NCBI RefSeq assembly: GCF_028435365.1
Contig: NZ_JAGTJJ010000019.1
Location: 1 to 64,000, forward strand
Source of the DNA: Polyangium jinanense
Lineage (GTDB): Bacteria > Myxococcota > Polyangia > Polyangiales > Polyangiaceae
Length of the DNA stretch: 64,000 nt
Direction: 5' to 3'
A program made the translations under genes and the position numbers. Positions within the stretch are counted from its first letter, which is position 1. Each line of letters opens with the position of its first letter. Below, piece by piece: positions 9,399 through 19,200 of the stretch. The notes beneath the pieces were generated by a model. It was not told the origin of the DNA. It made no database searches and saw only the letters and a program-made list of their open reading frames with translations.

Positions 9399-9875
9399 TC
9401 AACGCTTACGTTCCATGGGATTCTCTCGGGAGGTCTGCTGCCCGAGCTGTTGGGCGAGCCCGATGAGAATTCCTTCGGGACCCCGGATGTAGCAGAGCCG
9501 GTAGATGTCTTCGTAATTGACGACTTCATCGACCACCGTCGCACCGAGCTTGCTGAGCCGGGCAAGGGTGTCGTCGATGTCCTCGACGGTGAACATGACG
9601 CGCAGGTATCCCAACGAGTTCACGGGGGCTGTGCGGTGATCGGACGCGATGGCGGGGGCGTCGAAGCGCGAGAGCTCGAGGCGGCTGTGGCCGTCGGGGG
9701 TGCGCATCATGGCGACCTCGACGCGCTGGCCGCGCACTCCGGTGACGCGGCCGGCCCATTCGCCTTCGATGGGCATGCGGCCTTCGAGGGTAAGGCCGAG
9801 TTCGGTGAAGAACGCAATGGCGGCATCGATGTCTTCCACCACGATGCCGACGTTGTCCATACGCTTGACTGTCAT
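9399..9875 (-). CDS. VOC-superfamily (glyoxalase/bleomycin-resistance fold) protein
   Basis: The 158-residue protein starts at the ATG at 9873-9875, 5 nt after GGAG. It begins with the characteristic VOC beta strand and helix (MDNVGIVVEDIDAAIAFFTELGL) and repeats the fold after about residue 75 (LGYLRVMFTVEDIDDTLARL). It closes with YIRGPEGILIGLAQQLG, where the Glu usually ligates the metal. Members include glyoxalases, dioxygenases, epimerases and resistance proteins; substrate cannot be assigned. It stands alone between an intergenic stretch and small hypothetical genes. Confidence 0.88.
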   Translation of the reverse strand: MTVKRMDNVGIVVEDIDAAIAFFTELGLTLEGRMPIEGEWAGRVTGVRGQRVEVAMMRTPDGHSRLELSRFDAPAIASDHRTAPVNSLGYLRVMFTVEDIDDTLARLSKLGATVVDEVVNYEDIYRLCYIRGPEGILIGLAQQLGQQTSRENPMERKR

Positions 9876-10001
9876 GATGTCTCCTTGGCGTCTAACTGGG
9901 GCTTCTGCCGCGCGTGAGAGCGCGCAGCGCACCCACGCGTCGGTCAAATGGCGCCGAAATAGTGCACGCGATGTCCATCCCTACGTCCCGTCGACGATAC
10001 C

Positions 10002-10385
10002 TTATACGCATCGGTGAGGGCCTTTGCGCGGTGGTCGCATATCGACCGGGAGAGCAGACATCTTTTCGCACGACGGCAATGGTAGATCCATCGGTCGCCA
10101 TCGAATCTTGCCGGTAGCTCGCTGCAACAAGTCGACCCACATCCTCGTATTTCTGTAGCCTGGAATCTGCTCGAACTCACCGTAGGACGGCGTAACGATG
10201 GGCAGACTTACTTGAAGCTCGCCGCTGCCCACGAATCGCTCCGGAATCTCGGAAGTCGGCGTGAAGAACAGCGCCGCCCGCTGCTCCCAGAGATCCTCGA
10301 GGGGTTCGAGTTCCGCACGTGTAAACGGCGCCGGCTGACCTTGGTCGTCGTACATGCTTTCAAAGAGGTTCAGCCGGTTGCTCAT
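10002..10385 (-). CDS. Hypothetical protein, 127 residues
   Basis: It starts MSNRLNLFESMYDDQGQPAP, with GTGGAGGG ahead of the ATG. It is a soluble protein without signal peptide or membrane segment, rich in aromatic and acidic residues in its first 90 positions. The last 35 residues are Pro/Arg-rich and may be poorly conserved. No family recognised. It lies 73 bp downstream of another small minus-strand gene and could be cotranscribed with it. Confidence 0.6.
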   Translation of the reverse strand: MSNRLNLFESMYDDQGQPAPFTRAELEPLEDLWEQRAALFFTPTSEIPERFVGSGELQVSLPIVTPSYGEFEQIPGYRNTRMWVDLLQRATGKIRWRPMDLPLPSCEKMSALPVDMRPPRKGPHRCV

Positions 10386-10458
10386 GACGGGTACCCTCCA
10401 CCTGTCATCTTACTCAGTCCCCGAAGTCTCCAGTGTCGCAGTGCCTCATCAGGGCGTG

Positions 10459-10641
10459 CTACTCACCGTCCTCGTCGTAGCAGCTGTCCGCCTCATCTTC
10501 CTCCGGATCCTTGGTGTAACCGGGGTCCTCGTTCGACATGTCGACCTCCGCGAACGCACGAAGAAGAAGCTCTTCCGCGCGGTCAGGATGGCTGAGCTCT
10601 TTCATCGTCTTGCCCGTCGTACGGAGGCGCGCCGCGGACAT
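10459..10641 (-). CDS. Small acidic-tailed hypothetical protein
   Basis: A 60-residue product starts MSAARLRTTGKTMKELSHPD, from an ATG at 10639-10641 about 7 nt after GAAGGTG. The first half is helical (AEELLLRAFAEVDM) and the C-terminus is strongly acidic (DPEEDEADSCYDEDGE). A longer frame upstream exists but lacks a ribosome-binding site. No function recognised. The acidic tail might suggest a protein-binding or DNA-mimic role, but that is speculation. Confidence 0.45.
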   Translation of the reverse strand: MSAARLRTTGKTMKELSHPDRAEELLLRAFAEVDMSNEDPGYTKDPEEDEADSCYDEDGE

Positions 10642-10839
10642 AGAGGGCACCTTCGTCGCGCGCGACCCCGCCGCGTTCGTGATGGACACTGCCTCGGTCA
10701 CCCGCTTTTACGGCGCCAACGGGCTCCAGTACTCTCCTCGGCGGTATCTCTCGAATCGCTGACGCCCGTCCGAGACCGGGTGCGCGACGGCGCGATCTCC
10801 CGGTTGTCTCGAATTTTTGGCCATGGTACGCGGCAGCCC

Positions 10840-11298
10840 GTGACGCCCGCCGACCTCGGCTTCGCACTCAGGAAAGAACTCCAGCGCGGGGCGGTCGCCG
10901 CGGCCACGCTCGACGCGGGGATCGCGCTGCTCGACGTGCTGCTGACGTGGACGCGCCTCGAACAGCCGTTCGTCGCCTCGCTCGTCGCCTCGCTGGTCGA
11001 GCGCGACGAGGCGACGGCGACCGCGACCTTGCGCAAGCTCGCCGCGTGCCTCGCCGCGCCGTACCCCGATCATTTCTGGCAGAAGCCGTTCGGGCTGCGG
11101 CCGAACATGCCGCTGTACGCCGTCGTAAAGGCGTGCCGGCGTGACGAACGCGCCGCGGTCGTCGCGGCTCCGGACGCGGTGCCGGGGCCATGGCACTGGA
11201 ACGCGGACGAGCTCGAGCAGGCGGCCTCGGACCTCGCGCTCGATAACGACGCCGCGAGCGTGCGCGAGCTGAAGTTCGTGGCGCTGATCGAAGCCTGA
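10840..11298 (+). CDS. Hypothetical helical protein, uncertain start
   Basis: The open frame is longer upstream, but only the part from about the GTG at 10840 looks like protein (VTPADLGFALRKELQRG onward, 152 residues). It is mostly helical and soluble, with LLDVLLTWTRLEQPFVASLV in the middle and PDHFWQKPFGLRPNMPLY near residue 90. No clear ribosome-binding site supports any start; a GTG at 10780 is an alternative. It ends 14 bp before the next plus-strand gene, so the two may be cotranscribed. Family unknown. Confidence 0.5.
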   Translation: MTPADLGFALRKELQRGAVAAATLDAGIALLDVLLTWTRLEQPFVASLVASLVERDEATATATLRKLAACLAAPYPDHFWQKPFGLRPNMPLYAVVKACRRDERAAVVAAPDAVPGPWHWNADELEQAASDLALDNDAASVRELKFVALIEA

Positions 11299-11312
11299 GC
11301 GCCGGACGTACC

Positions 11313-12515
11313 ATGGATCGTAAACTCCGCGCAGCCGTCCTCGTGGCGTGCTCGATGCTGCCGGTGGCTTGCCGGAGCGAGCCGACACGCCAAGAATCCC
11401 CGATCGCATCGGCAAGCGCCTCCGCGCCGCCGAGCGCGGCCGTGCAGCCGTCGGCGGCTCCCGTCGAGGCGCCTCCGCCGCAGGTATTCGCGCCCGACGA
11501 GCTCCACAACGCCTTCCAAGCCGAGCTCACGGCGACGGGCTTCCGGGGCATCGTCCTGAAGGACGCGTCGGACGCGGCGAAAATACAGCCTCCCTCGTTC
11601 GTCGCGGTCGAGAGCGGATCGAAGCCGGAGCGGATCGAACTCCCTTTCTCGCTCGCCGGCGACATGAAGGGGGGGCCGCACTTCATGGCGAGCAACCTCT
11701 CGGCGCGACGCTTCCTCTACGCGGAGGGGACGCTGCCGAAGATCCGCGTGCGCGTCTGGAGCAATGGAGAGGTCGGACCGCCCGTGGAAGGGCAGGTGCC
11801 GCTCTTCGGCGGCGCGGCGATCTCGACGACGCAGGCCCTGGTGTTCTTCGGCAAGATGGACCGGCGAGGGTTCGTCGATCGCCCCAATGCGCCGCGCGCG
11901 GCGCTCCACCGGAACGGGTCGTGGACGATGATCGATTTGCCGCCGCCCGCCGAGAAGGACTGGCACGATTGCTTCTGGGACGCGGCGGCGCGCCGGAACA
12001 GTGAAGAGCTCGTGGTGCTCCAGATCTGCTCGGCGCCGCGGCGGGAGATGGCCTATGCCCTGTATCGGCTCAAGGGCGAGGCCTTCTCCCGGATCCCATT
12101 CGACAACGAGGTGTTCAATCCAGTACGCGCGGCGCGCGGCGAATTCGCGGTGGAAGAGGACGGGACCATCGACCTCGGGAGCCAGGTCTCGGGGCGCGAG
12201 GAAGGGGAGATGACGTTGGCCCGGCTGCGCGGAGGCCGCGAGCCGTGGAAGGTCGTGAAGGTGCGCATGCCGACGCGCCTGCTCTCGTCGGTGGGCGCCT
12301 CGGGAGATCGCCTCCTCTTCACCGACGGGGGAGACGACGTGCGCGGCTCGGCGGACGGCGGCGACACCTTCCAGAAGCTCGCCGCGTTCGCGCCGGGGCC
12401 TGGCTCGCTCGGCCAATGCAACAGATTCGGCTGCAGCTTCGTCACTTCGGATGCCCCGGGGGGCGGCTCCCGGGTATTCTTCCGCCGCTGGTCCACGCGC
12501 GCCGGATCTCCGTAG
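11313..12515 (+). CDS. Putative lipoprotein, 400 residues
   Basis: The N-terminus MDRKLRAAVLVACSMLPVAC is a lipoprotein signal peptide with the lipobox cysteine at residue 20. A Ser/Ala/Pro-rich linker (to about residue 65) follows. The remaining 330 residues are beta-rich with short repeating blade-like stretches (GGDDVRGSADGGDTFQKL), recalling BNR/sialidase-type beta-propeller proteins. Probably a lipid-anchored periplasmic or surface protein. No catalytic motif seen. Confidence 0.75.
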   Translation: MDRKLRAAVLVACSMLPVACRSEPTRQESPIASASASAPPSAAVQPSAAPVEAPPPQVFAPDELHNAFQAELTATGFRGIVLKDASDAAKIQPPSFVAVESGSKPERIELPFSLAGDMKGGPHFMASNLSARRFLYAEGTLPKIRVRVWSNGEVGPPVEGQVPLFGGAAISTTQALVFFGKMDRRGFVDRPNAPRAALHRNGSWTMIDLPPPAEKDWHDCFWDAAARRNSEELVVLQICSAPRREMAYALYRLKGEAFSRIPFDNEVFNPVRAARGEFAVEEDGTIDLGSQVSGREEGEMTLARLRGGREPWKVVKVRMPTRLLSSVGASGDRLLFTDGGDDVRGSADGGDTFQKLAAFAPGPGSLGQCNRFGCSFVTSDAPGGGSRVFFRRWSTRAGSP

Positions 12516-13432
12516 CTCACCACGCGCGGGCTCGACATCTACTCGGCGCCCTTCCGTCATAACAAGCCGCAAGCGCAGGCTCGATATCGCCTCCCTCTTT
12601 GCCATCGGATAAACCTTCGATCGAGCGGCCCTGTTGCTTCAATATCGCCACCACCCGCTTCGCGGTACGCGCGGCGACATCCTCCCCCTCGCCCGCCCCC
12701 GCTTCCGCTTCCGCTACCGCTACGGGTTCCGGCACCCCTGACTCGGCGTTTCCCGTCGGATCTTGGTGCCACTTCGGACCCTGCCGCCGCCCTTTGGGGG
12801 GTCTCCGGGGCGGACCCGCGGGCGCTCTCCTCGCGGTGCTCGTCCAGGGGAAGTTCACGGCCGCCACAGCAGGGGACGTGGAGGCGGCATGCATCGCCCA
12901 TAACGCGGCCAGCAAGCTCCTTGCGCTCATACCGGAGGGCGAGACCTCGACCGATGCCGCGCGCACCGCGCACGGAGCGGTCGAGAAGCTTCTCACCGCG
13001 CTCGCCACAACAGCCGCACCCAAGCGCGCGCGTGCTGGCAGGGGCCCGCCCCCTGACATCACACAGTTCGCATTCCTGGAGTACATCCAGGGCACTACGT
13101 GCTCGGACGAGCGCCGGACGGAGAATGAGGCGCGCCCGGGGGAAAGCCCCCGGGGCGGTCGCGTCCGCTTGACGCCGCCCGCCTCTCTCTCGTCTACATC
13201 ACTTCCGCGGTACGCTCGCGATTCCGCGTCGCCGCCATTGCACCGCGGCGCCGGTCACGGGCATTTCCCCTGAAACATAATGCATCGACACGGTATGGCG
13301 GGACCTCCGCGAGGCGGCTCCGCGCGCGAGAGGTCAGGGTAGCGAGGCAAGGAGATACGAAAAGGAGATTGGACAAGAACAGGCGCGTGGTCGGTGCTCG
13401 ATCGGAGGGAGACGCGGAGATTCGGTAGAACC
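12516..13432. other. No confident gene; decayed coding sequence and simple repeat
   Basis: The stretch includes a CCCGCT-like tract (about 12691-12722). A plus-strand frame at 12800-13270 has protein-like segments (GDVEAACIAHNAASKLLALI) without a start or ribosome-binding site. A minus-strand frame near 12560-12650 (RTAKRVVAILKQQGRSIEG) is similar. These look like gene remnants and I do not annotate them as genes. Confidence 0.4.
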
Positions 13433-13588
13433 TCAGGGTCTTTCGGCCCCAATTTGCCGGCAGCTCCGCGAAAAACCGGCCTTGCACACGTTTTCGTGCA
13501 GCTCCTTCGCGCGCGCCGGGTCCGTAACACCTCGCTCACCGGTCGCCGCTTCCCATCCGACCAGGGCTGAGCGTGATGCGCGGCCCGA
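13433..13588 (-). pseudogene. Sel1-like repeat fragment
   Basis: An open stretch of about 52 codons bounded by stops. It reads GWEAATGERGVTDPARAKEL then HENVCKAGFSRSCRQIG, which resembles one Sel1/TPR-like repeat of the cysteine-rich type (A-x-x-L-x-x-x-C-x-x-G...C-x-x-L-G). It has no start codon or ribosome-binding site and no further repeats in frame. I read it as the tail of a broken gene. Confidence 0.3.
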
Positions 13589-13989
13589 TCACGGGCAGAA
13601 GCATCCAGAGGAGGAGCAGCCTCAACGCGGGATTGTCTGGTGCGTAGGTCAAATAAACGCGACGCCCTCCGCCCCCTCGATGCATACCGCAAATTGATTG
13701 CACGTCGATATGCCAAGCCCGGCACATCGCCTAACGACGTACAACCGCCTGCTGAAGGTGGAAGTGGCTGAGGAATCGACTTCCAAGCCGTGCCCGGCGT
13801 GCCGCCCCTGCACACTCTGTTGTGGATCAAGGCTTGCTGAACGTCCTGGTCACATCCGTATAGAGCATGAGCCTCATGCCGCGGAGGTCGCCACAGAGAG
13901 ATGCACGCACAATGGCATCTTGCCTGTGTGTGTCCGGGTCGAGCACCACCGGCAATCCGGCCGCGCCTCAATGAAAGAGGAGGAAGCCC

Positions 13990-14373
13990 ATGTTTAAGTC
14001 ATTGTTAGTGATTACCATCGGCGTCGTGTCATTGGCCTCATCCGTCGCTCGGGCGGATTGTTCGCGTTTCGTGGTACCAGGGACGACGCGCTATGTCTGG
14101 CATGGAGGACCAGGCAGGTCAGAAGATGGGCAGCTCCGCATCCACAATACGTTTTCATGCGGGGCAGAAACGTGCTTTACGGGATCCATCCATTTCCAAG
14201 GATACGATGATAGCATCAGTGGTTCGTACAGTGGAACGAGCATATCATTCCGGCGATTCGTCACGCGGGACTCTACGGTGCAGAACTGGTCTGGCACGTG
14301 CGGCAGTACAATCTCCGGAGAGTGGTACTACCCGAGCGAATTGTCCAATCGCGGGCCTATGTACATACGTTAG
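13990..14373 (+). CDS. Small exported protein
   Basis: A 127-residue product with a clear Sec signal peptide (MFKSLLVITIGVVSLASSVARA, cleavage after ARA). A strong ribosome-binding site, AGGAGGAAG, lies just upstream of the ATG. The mature part has four cysteines and alternating Ser/Gly/Thr strands (GSIHFQGYDDSISGSYSGTS), so a small disulfide-stabilised beta protein is likely. Base composition is lower in GC than its neighbours, which may indicate acquisition. Function unknown. Sequence downstream of the stop looks like decayed coding DNA. Confidence 0.75.
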   Translation: MFKSLLVITIGVVSLASSVARADCSRFVVPGTTRYVWHGGPGRSEDGQLRIHNTFSCGAETCFTGSIHFQGYDDSISGSYSGTSISFRRFVTRDSTVQNWSGTCGSTISGEWYYPSELSNRGPMYIR

Positions 14374-14626
14374 CGCAACCCTGCCACTGATCTACTCGCC
14401 GGAGTTCCCGCCACCACTGCTTTTGATGGACATGTCGCCACGGTGACGTGCGGAACCAGTCACCGGACCCATTGGCCCGCCAAGTAAACGGCTTGCGCAC
14501 TGCCCATTCCCGGAGCGCGGGGATAACTATACCACCGCGACTGCGGACGGCGGGTGGTCCGCGGTTCACGCCGGCTATAGCTTCGCCCGTGTGGAAGGGT
14601 ATGTCTATCCGGCGGATCGCTGCTAG
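14374..14626 (+). pseudogene. Decayed fragments of exported protein genes
   Basis: Directly after the stop of the preceding gene and in its frame the sequence reads RNPATDLLAGVPATTAFDGH and VATVTCGTSHRTHWPAK. In another frame, about 14501-14626 reads NYTTATADGGWSAVHAGYSF then VEGYVYPADRC and a stop. Both resemble parts of secreted proteins but lack starts. I interpret the stretch as one or two frameshifted gene remnants; it is tentative. Confidence 0.3.
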
Positions 14627-14682
14627 CTACCTCCAATCGAAAGCGAGGAACACGGCCGGGCCCCCGGGGTAGCGCTCGGCGC

Positions 14683-15137
14683 GTGGTCGCCGACGGCCTC
14701 GATGAGCAACGGTCGCGCGGGGCATTCGGCCACGCTGCTACTCGACGGGAGGGGGCTCGTTGCCGGCGGGTCGGCGGTGCAGGCGTACATCGCCAGCGCC
14801 AAGCTCTACACCGGCCCCGCGATCGTCACCTGCACCCAGGCGGCCGATTGCGCGAACGGTCTCTGTGTCGACGGCTATTGCTGCAACACCGCCTGCGGCG
14901 GCGGCGCGGCCAACGATTGCCGAGCCTGCAACGTCCCCCGCGCGCTGGGCGCGTGCACGCCCCTCGCCCAGGGCGCGCTCTGCCGCGCCGCCGCCGGGCT
15001 CCGCGATGCGCCGGAGATCTGCAGAGGGCCGGCGCCGAAAACGAGACGCGGCGGAGGAGAGCTGCGAGCGCGGGAGAGGCTACGAATTCCAGTGGGACAA
15101 CGGTTCGACCCGGTACATCGATTTGAAGGCGCTCTGA
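14683..15137 (+). pseudogene. Kelch-like / cysteine-rich surface protein remnant
   Basis: One frame reads MSNGRAGHSATLLLDGRGLV then AGGSAVQAYIASAKLY, the pattern of a kelch-type beta-propeller blade common in myxobacterial surface proteins. It is followed by the cysteine-rich module CTQAADCANGLCVDGYCC and CRACNVPRALGACTP. Both normally sit inside proteins of several hundred residues with signal peptides. Here there is no signal, the frame degenerates after about 15010, and another frame ends in RYIDLKAL and a TGA at 15135-15137. It is a truncated, frameshifted relic. Confidence 0.55.
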
Positions 15138-15151
15138 GAGGGTGCTCTACA
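15134..15151 (+). repeat. Truncated end of a palindromic element
   Basis: The sequence CTGAGAGGGTGCTCTACA matches one terminal arm of the 121-bp palindrome at 48549-48669, where the arm read outward from the neighbouring gene is CTGAGAGGGTGCTCCACA. In both places the match starts on the TGA stop codon of a coding frame. Only this one arm is present here. Confidence 0.5.
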
Positions 15152-15170
15152 AACGTCGTCGGCCCCAGAA

Positions 15171-15284
15171 CCTCACCCCCCGACCCCCTCTCCGCGCGGC
15201 GGAGAGGGGGTGAAAGGCGCTGGATCGAGCCGGAAACGCCCTCCCTCTCCACACCGTGGAGAGGGAGGGTTGGGGTGGGTGAGG
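15171..15284. repeat. Composite REP-like element of two inverted hairpins
   Basis: Two perfect hairpins face each other. At 15183-15211 ACCCCCTCTCCGC pairs with GCGGAGAGGGGGT around GCG. At 15239-15269 CCCTCCCTCTCCAC pairs with GTGGAGAGGGAGGG around ACC. The outer flanks, CCTCACC at 15171 and GGTGAGG ending at 15284, are also complementary, so the whole is an inverted pair like the BIMEs of enterobacteria. It may act as a transcription terminator or be a non-autonomous element. It lies in a zone of broken genes. Confidence 0.8.
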
Positions 15285-15301
15285 TCCGGAAGTTCTCTCT
15301 C

Positions 15302-15385
15302 CCCTCACCGCGCCCCCAGCGCCAACGAGAACGCAGCCGACGTCCGGAACATCCACGCATACCGCCGATAAGGCCGGAGCATCCA
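15302..15385 (-). pseudogene. Copy of the last codons of the lipoprotein gene at 21333
   Basis: About 84 bp matches 21329-21412 with roughly five mismatches. It covers the stop codon and the last 27 or so codons, encoding the family C-terminus (YAWMFRTSAAFSFALG). The match begins and ends abruptly, and neither flank continues the gene. With the fragment at 632-696 it shows that the 3' end of this gene family is scattered in the region. Confidence 0.75.
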
Positions 15386-15660
15386 CCCACGCGATCACAC
15401 ATCACACGGCGTGCCGCGCTCGGCGCAGCGGATCGGGCTTGCGCGCTCGGCGCGGTCGTGCTCGACGGCGCATCCCTCGGCGCGTGCTCGACGTTCAGAA
15501 CGCTCGTACTCACAGCGCAGCCCTCGTATGTCGTAGGAGTCAGAAGCTAGACAGAACGCTCCCTACCCCGTACGATACCGAAGGCCGAATGCAAAGCAAT
15601 CGGTGGGGAGGCTACAATATCAAAGCGAATCCGCGATAGAAACTGCGTGAGAATGCGCAA

Positions 15661-15990
15661 ATGCAAATAATGGCGGAGCGTAAACTCACATTTGTCGAAA
15701 ACGGCACAGGGCGCAGGCGCGTTGTGCGCGTCCGAATCGGGCTCCCGCGGCGCGACGAGCGCGGCCCTGATTGGGTCGTTGAATACGAGATCATCGGTCC
15801 CGGCCGGGACCGTGTCATACGGCGGCGTGTGCTAGGTATCGACGCCATCCAGGTCCTCGTTACGGCATTGAACGTCATCATCCCAGCCCAACTGGAAAAC
15901 CTTGCGGATTTCGTCGGGGGTCGTCTGTTGTTCATGAAAAGCGACGATCTCGGATTTGTCGTGCATACGTCTACCGAACGAAAGCCGTAA
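15661..15990 (+). CDS. Small hypothetical protein, 109 residues
   Basis: The product starts MQIMAERKLTFVENGTGRRR; the ATG at 15670 is an equally possible start. It is a compact alpha/beta protein without signal peptide. It has a basic N-terminal beta segment, RVRIGLPRRDERGPDWVVEY near residue 25, and a hydrophobic strand-helix IDAIQVLVTALNVIIPAQL near 60. Similar short stand-alone proteins occur in myxobacteria. I suspect a DUF6968-type protein but cannot confirm it. No operon partner. Confidence 0.6.
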   Translation: MQIMAERKLTFVENGTGRRRVVRVRIGLPRRDERGPDWVVEYEIIGPGRDRVIRRRVLGIDAIQVLVTALNVIIPAQLENLADFVGGRLLFMKSDDLGFVVHTSTERKP

Positions 15991-16035
15991 CGGGACGGCA
16001 GAATCCTCGCGAGGCTCGATGCGACGCGCGGCGCA

Positions 16036-16095
16036 GCCGCTCCCGCTCCCGCCTCCGCTTCCGCTTCCGCTCCCGCTACCGCTTCCGCCTCCCAT
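16036..16095. repeat. Hexanucleotide-type simple repeat
   Basis: Imperfect repeats of CCCGCT, TTCCGCT and TACCGCT, related to the tract at 192-250. They lie in the gap between the small hypothetical gene and the large signalling gene. On the minus strand the tract would read as a Gly-Ser run, a spurious coding signal. Confidence 0.8.
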
Positions 16096-16275
16096 TCCTT
16101 CACCAGCGCTCCTCGGCCGCACGCGCCGACGCTGCGGGGCACGTAGCCAAGCATACGCCTTGAATGGCTCAACTACTTCAACGCATCATCCCGCAAAGTT
16201 TGGTAGGCTCGTTGTTTCGCTCGAGCGGAGGGCATCGCCCCGACCTGCCCGAGACGTTTCCTCGGTCACTCTTCG

Positions 16276-19200
16276 GTGGTCTTCTTGATGCTCGACATTG
16301 CAGGGTATACAGCCTTCGAACGCGTGGAAGTAACGCCGTTCGCGAAGACGTTTCGCGCGCGGCGGGTGCATGACGGCCTGCCCGTCGTGCTCCAAAGCCT
16401 GTCCATCGGACGCGCCCGGAGCGCCGAGATCGCGCGATTCAAACACGAGTACGCGCAACTCGTGCAGCTCAGCTCGCAAAGCCTCGTCTCCGTCCTCGGC
16501 GTAGAGGCGCGTGAAGACAGCCTCGTCGTCATACGCGAACACTTCCCAGGCCAAACCCTCGCCCACACCCTCGCCGCGCGCCCAGGCAACAAGCTCCCCG
16601 TCTCCGAGGCCCTCGCCATCGCCACCGCGATCGCCGAAGCCCTCGCCGCCCTGCACGGACGCGGCATCACCCACCGCGACGTCCGCCCCCAGAACATCCT
16701 CGTCGGCGATGCAGGCGCGCTCAAGCTCACCGGCTCCGGCGTCGACGCCGAGGTCACGCGCGCACACGAGCGACTCTACGCGTACGAGGTCCTCCACGAC
16801 GTCCTGCCCTACACCGCGCCCGAGCAAACCGGCCGCATGAACCGCAGCGTCGACCACCGCGCCGATCTCTACGCCCTCGGCATCATCCTCTACGAAGCCC
16901 TCACCGGTCGTCGCCCCTTCGAAGCCCGCGAGCCCATGGAGCTCATCCACGCGCACCTCGCCCTTCAGGCCAAACCCCCCGCGCACATCGACAGCTCGGT
17001 GCCCGAGACCCTCTCGCGTCTCATCCTCAAGCTGCTCGAGAAAAACGCCGAAGACCGCTACCAAAGCGCCGAAGGCCTGCTCGTCGACCTGCGCCGCTGT
17101 AGCCACGAGCTCAAGACCCTCGGCACGATCTCCCTCTTCACGCCCGCCGAGCACGACCACGAAGGCGGGCTGCGCATCCACCAGAAGCTCTACGGTCGCG
17201 AGCGCGACATCGACGCGCTCACCTCGACCTTCACACGCTCGCTCGGCGGCGAACGCTCCATCGTCCTCGTCTCCGGTTACTCGGGCATCGGCAAATCCGC
17301 GCTCGTGCACGAGATCCTCAAGCCACTCGCCCGCGCGAAGGGCTACTACACGAGCGGCAAATTCGATCAGTTCAACCGCGACACCCCCTACAGCGCCGTC
17401 ATCCAGGCCTTCGACGGCCTCGTGCGGCAGATCCTCACCGAGAGCACCGAGCGGATCCAAGCCTGGCAGCGCGCATGGCTCGAGGCGCTCGGACAAAACG
17501 GCCAGGTCATCTGCGACGTCCTGCCCTCGATGGCACACGTGCTCGGCCCGCAGCCAGTCGTGCCCGCGCTCGGACCCGTCGAGGCGCAAAACCGCCTGAG
17601 CCGATGCTTCGTGCAGTTCGTCTCGGTCGTCGCGCGCAGGGCCCACCCGCTCGTGTTTTTTCTCGACGACTTGCAGTGGATCGACCTCGCGAGCCTCGAC
17701 CTCCTGCGCGCCCTGCTCGCCGACGACTCCCTCGAGTCGTTCTTCTTCTGCGGCGCCTACCGCGACAACGAAGTCTCCCCCGCCCACCCGTTCATCGCGG
17801 CGCTCGAAGAGCACAAACGCGCAGGCCTCTCCGTCTGCGACATCGTCCTCGGCCCGCTCGAGCGTCGGCACATCGTCGACATGCTCAGCGACAGCCTGCG
17901 ACGCTCGGACACCGGCCCGCTCGCCGACGCCATCCTCAAAAAAACCGCCGGCAACCCCTTCTTCGTCCGCCGCTTCTTGCACTCGCTCGGCGACCACGGC
18001 GTGCTCACCTTCAAGCCCGGGACGGGTTTTTACTGGGACCTCAAACGACTCGACGAGCTCGCCTACAGCGAAAACGTCGTCGATCTGATGGTGCGCACCA
18101 TCGCCCGCCTGCCGAAAACCACGCAGGAAGCCCTCCGCCTCGCCGCCGCCATCGGGAGCGAGTTCGACCTCGGCGTGCTCGCCACCGTGCTCGAATGTAC
18201 GCACGAACAGGCCTACGGCCGCCTCGAGCCCGCCGCCGCTGAAGGGCTCATCATCCCGGGCAGGAGCGGCTACCGCTTCGCTCACGACAAGGTCCAGGAA
18301 GGCGCGTACGCGATGATCCCGGTCGCAGGCCGGCCCGCGTTCCACCTGCGCATCGGCAGGCTGCTCGCCGAGAGCACGCCCTTGTCCGAGAGCCGCAACC
18401 TCTTCGACGTGGTCGGCCACCTGAACAGCGCGCTCGAGCTCATCGACGATCCACACGAACGCGAGACGCTCGCCCGAATGAACCTCGTCGCCGCCACGCG
18501 AGCCGAAGAATCCGCCGCGTTTGGCGCCGCGCGCAGCTTCCTCGAACTCGGCCTGCAATGCCTCCCCGAAGATGCCTGGACGTCGAAGCATCAACTCCGC
18601 CTCGCCTACGCGAGGAAGCTCGGCGTCACGCTGTCCTTGCTCGGCCATCACGATGACGCGCTCGCCGCGCTCGGAGAGGCCCTTGAGCGCGCCACGACGA
18701 GGCTCGCTCGAACCGAGATCCTGCGGCTCAAGATGAAAGCGCAGGTGCTCAAGAACGACCTGCCCGCGGCGCTCGCCGAGGGGCTCGTGGTGATGCACTC
18801 CTTCGGCCTCGACCTGCCCGCGTTCCCGGACGAAGCGACGCTCGAGGAGCAGATGCGCGTGACACTCGACCTCGTCGTCGAGCGCTCGCCCGAAGCGCTA
18901 CTCAACCTGCCGCCGCTCGAGGACCCCGAGATCGCCGCGCTGCTCGAGGTCCTGGAGGAGCTGTTCGCGCCGACGTACTTCCTCGCGACAAACAACTTCA
19001 GCATCAGCATCGCCAAGATCCTCGAGCTGTCCTACCGCCACGGTTTGTCGCGAAGCACGACCTACGGCTGTATCAATTTCGGCATGCTCTTGTGCGTCCG
19101 CGGCCATATCAAGCTTGGCTACGAGCTTGGCCGCATCGCTGTCAGGCTCGGCGAGAAGCTCGGCGACAAGAAGAACGAAGCGATGATCCGCAACATGTGG

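Noticed and set aside
15612..16172. A minus-strand frame containing a Gly-Ser run
   Set aside because: The run is the translation of the simple repeat at 16036-16095, and the rest is antisense to the 109-residue gene.
16186..18798. An 870-codon antisense frame over the kinase-like/ATPase gene
   Set aside because: It is a mirror frame typical of high-GC DNA; the plus strand carries intact Walker and kinase motifs.
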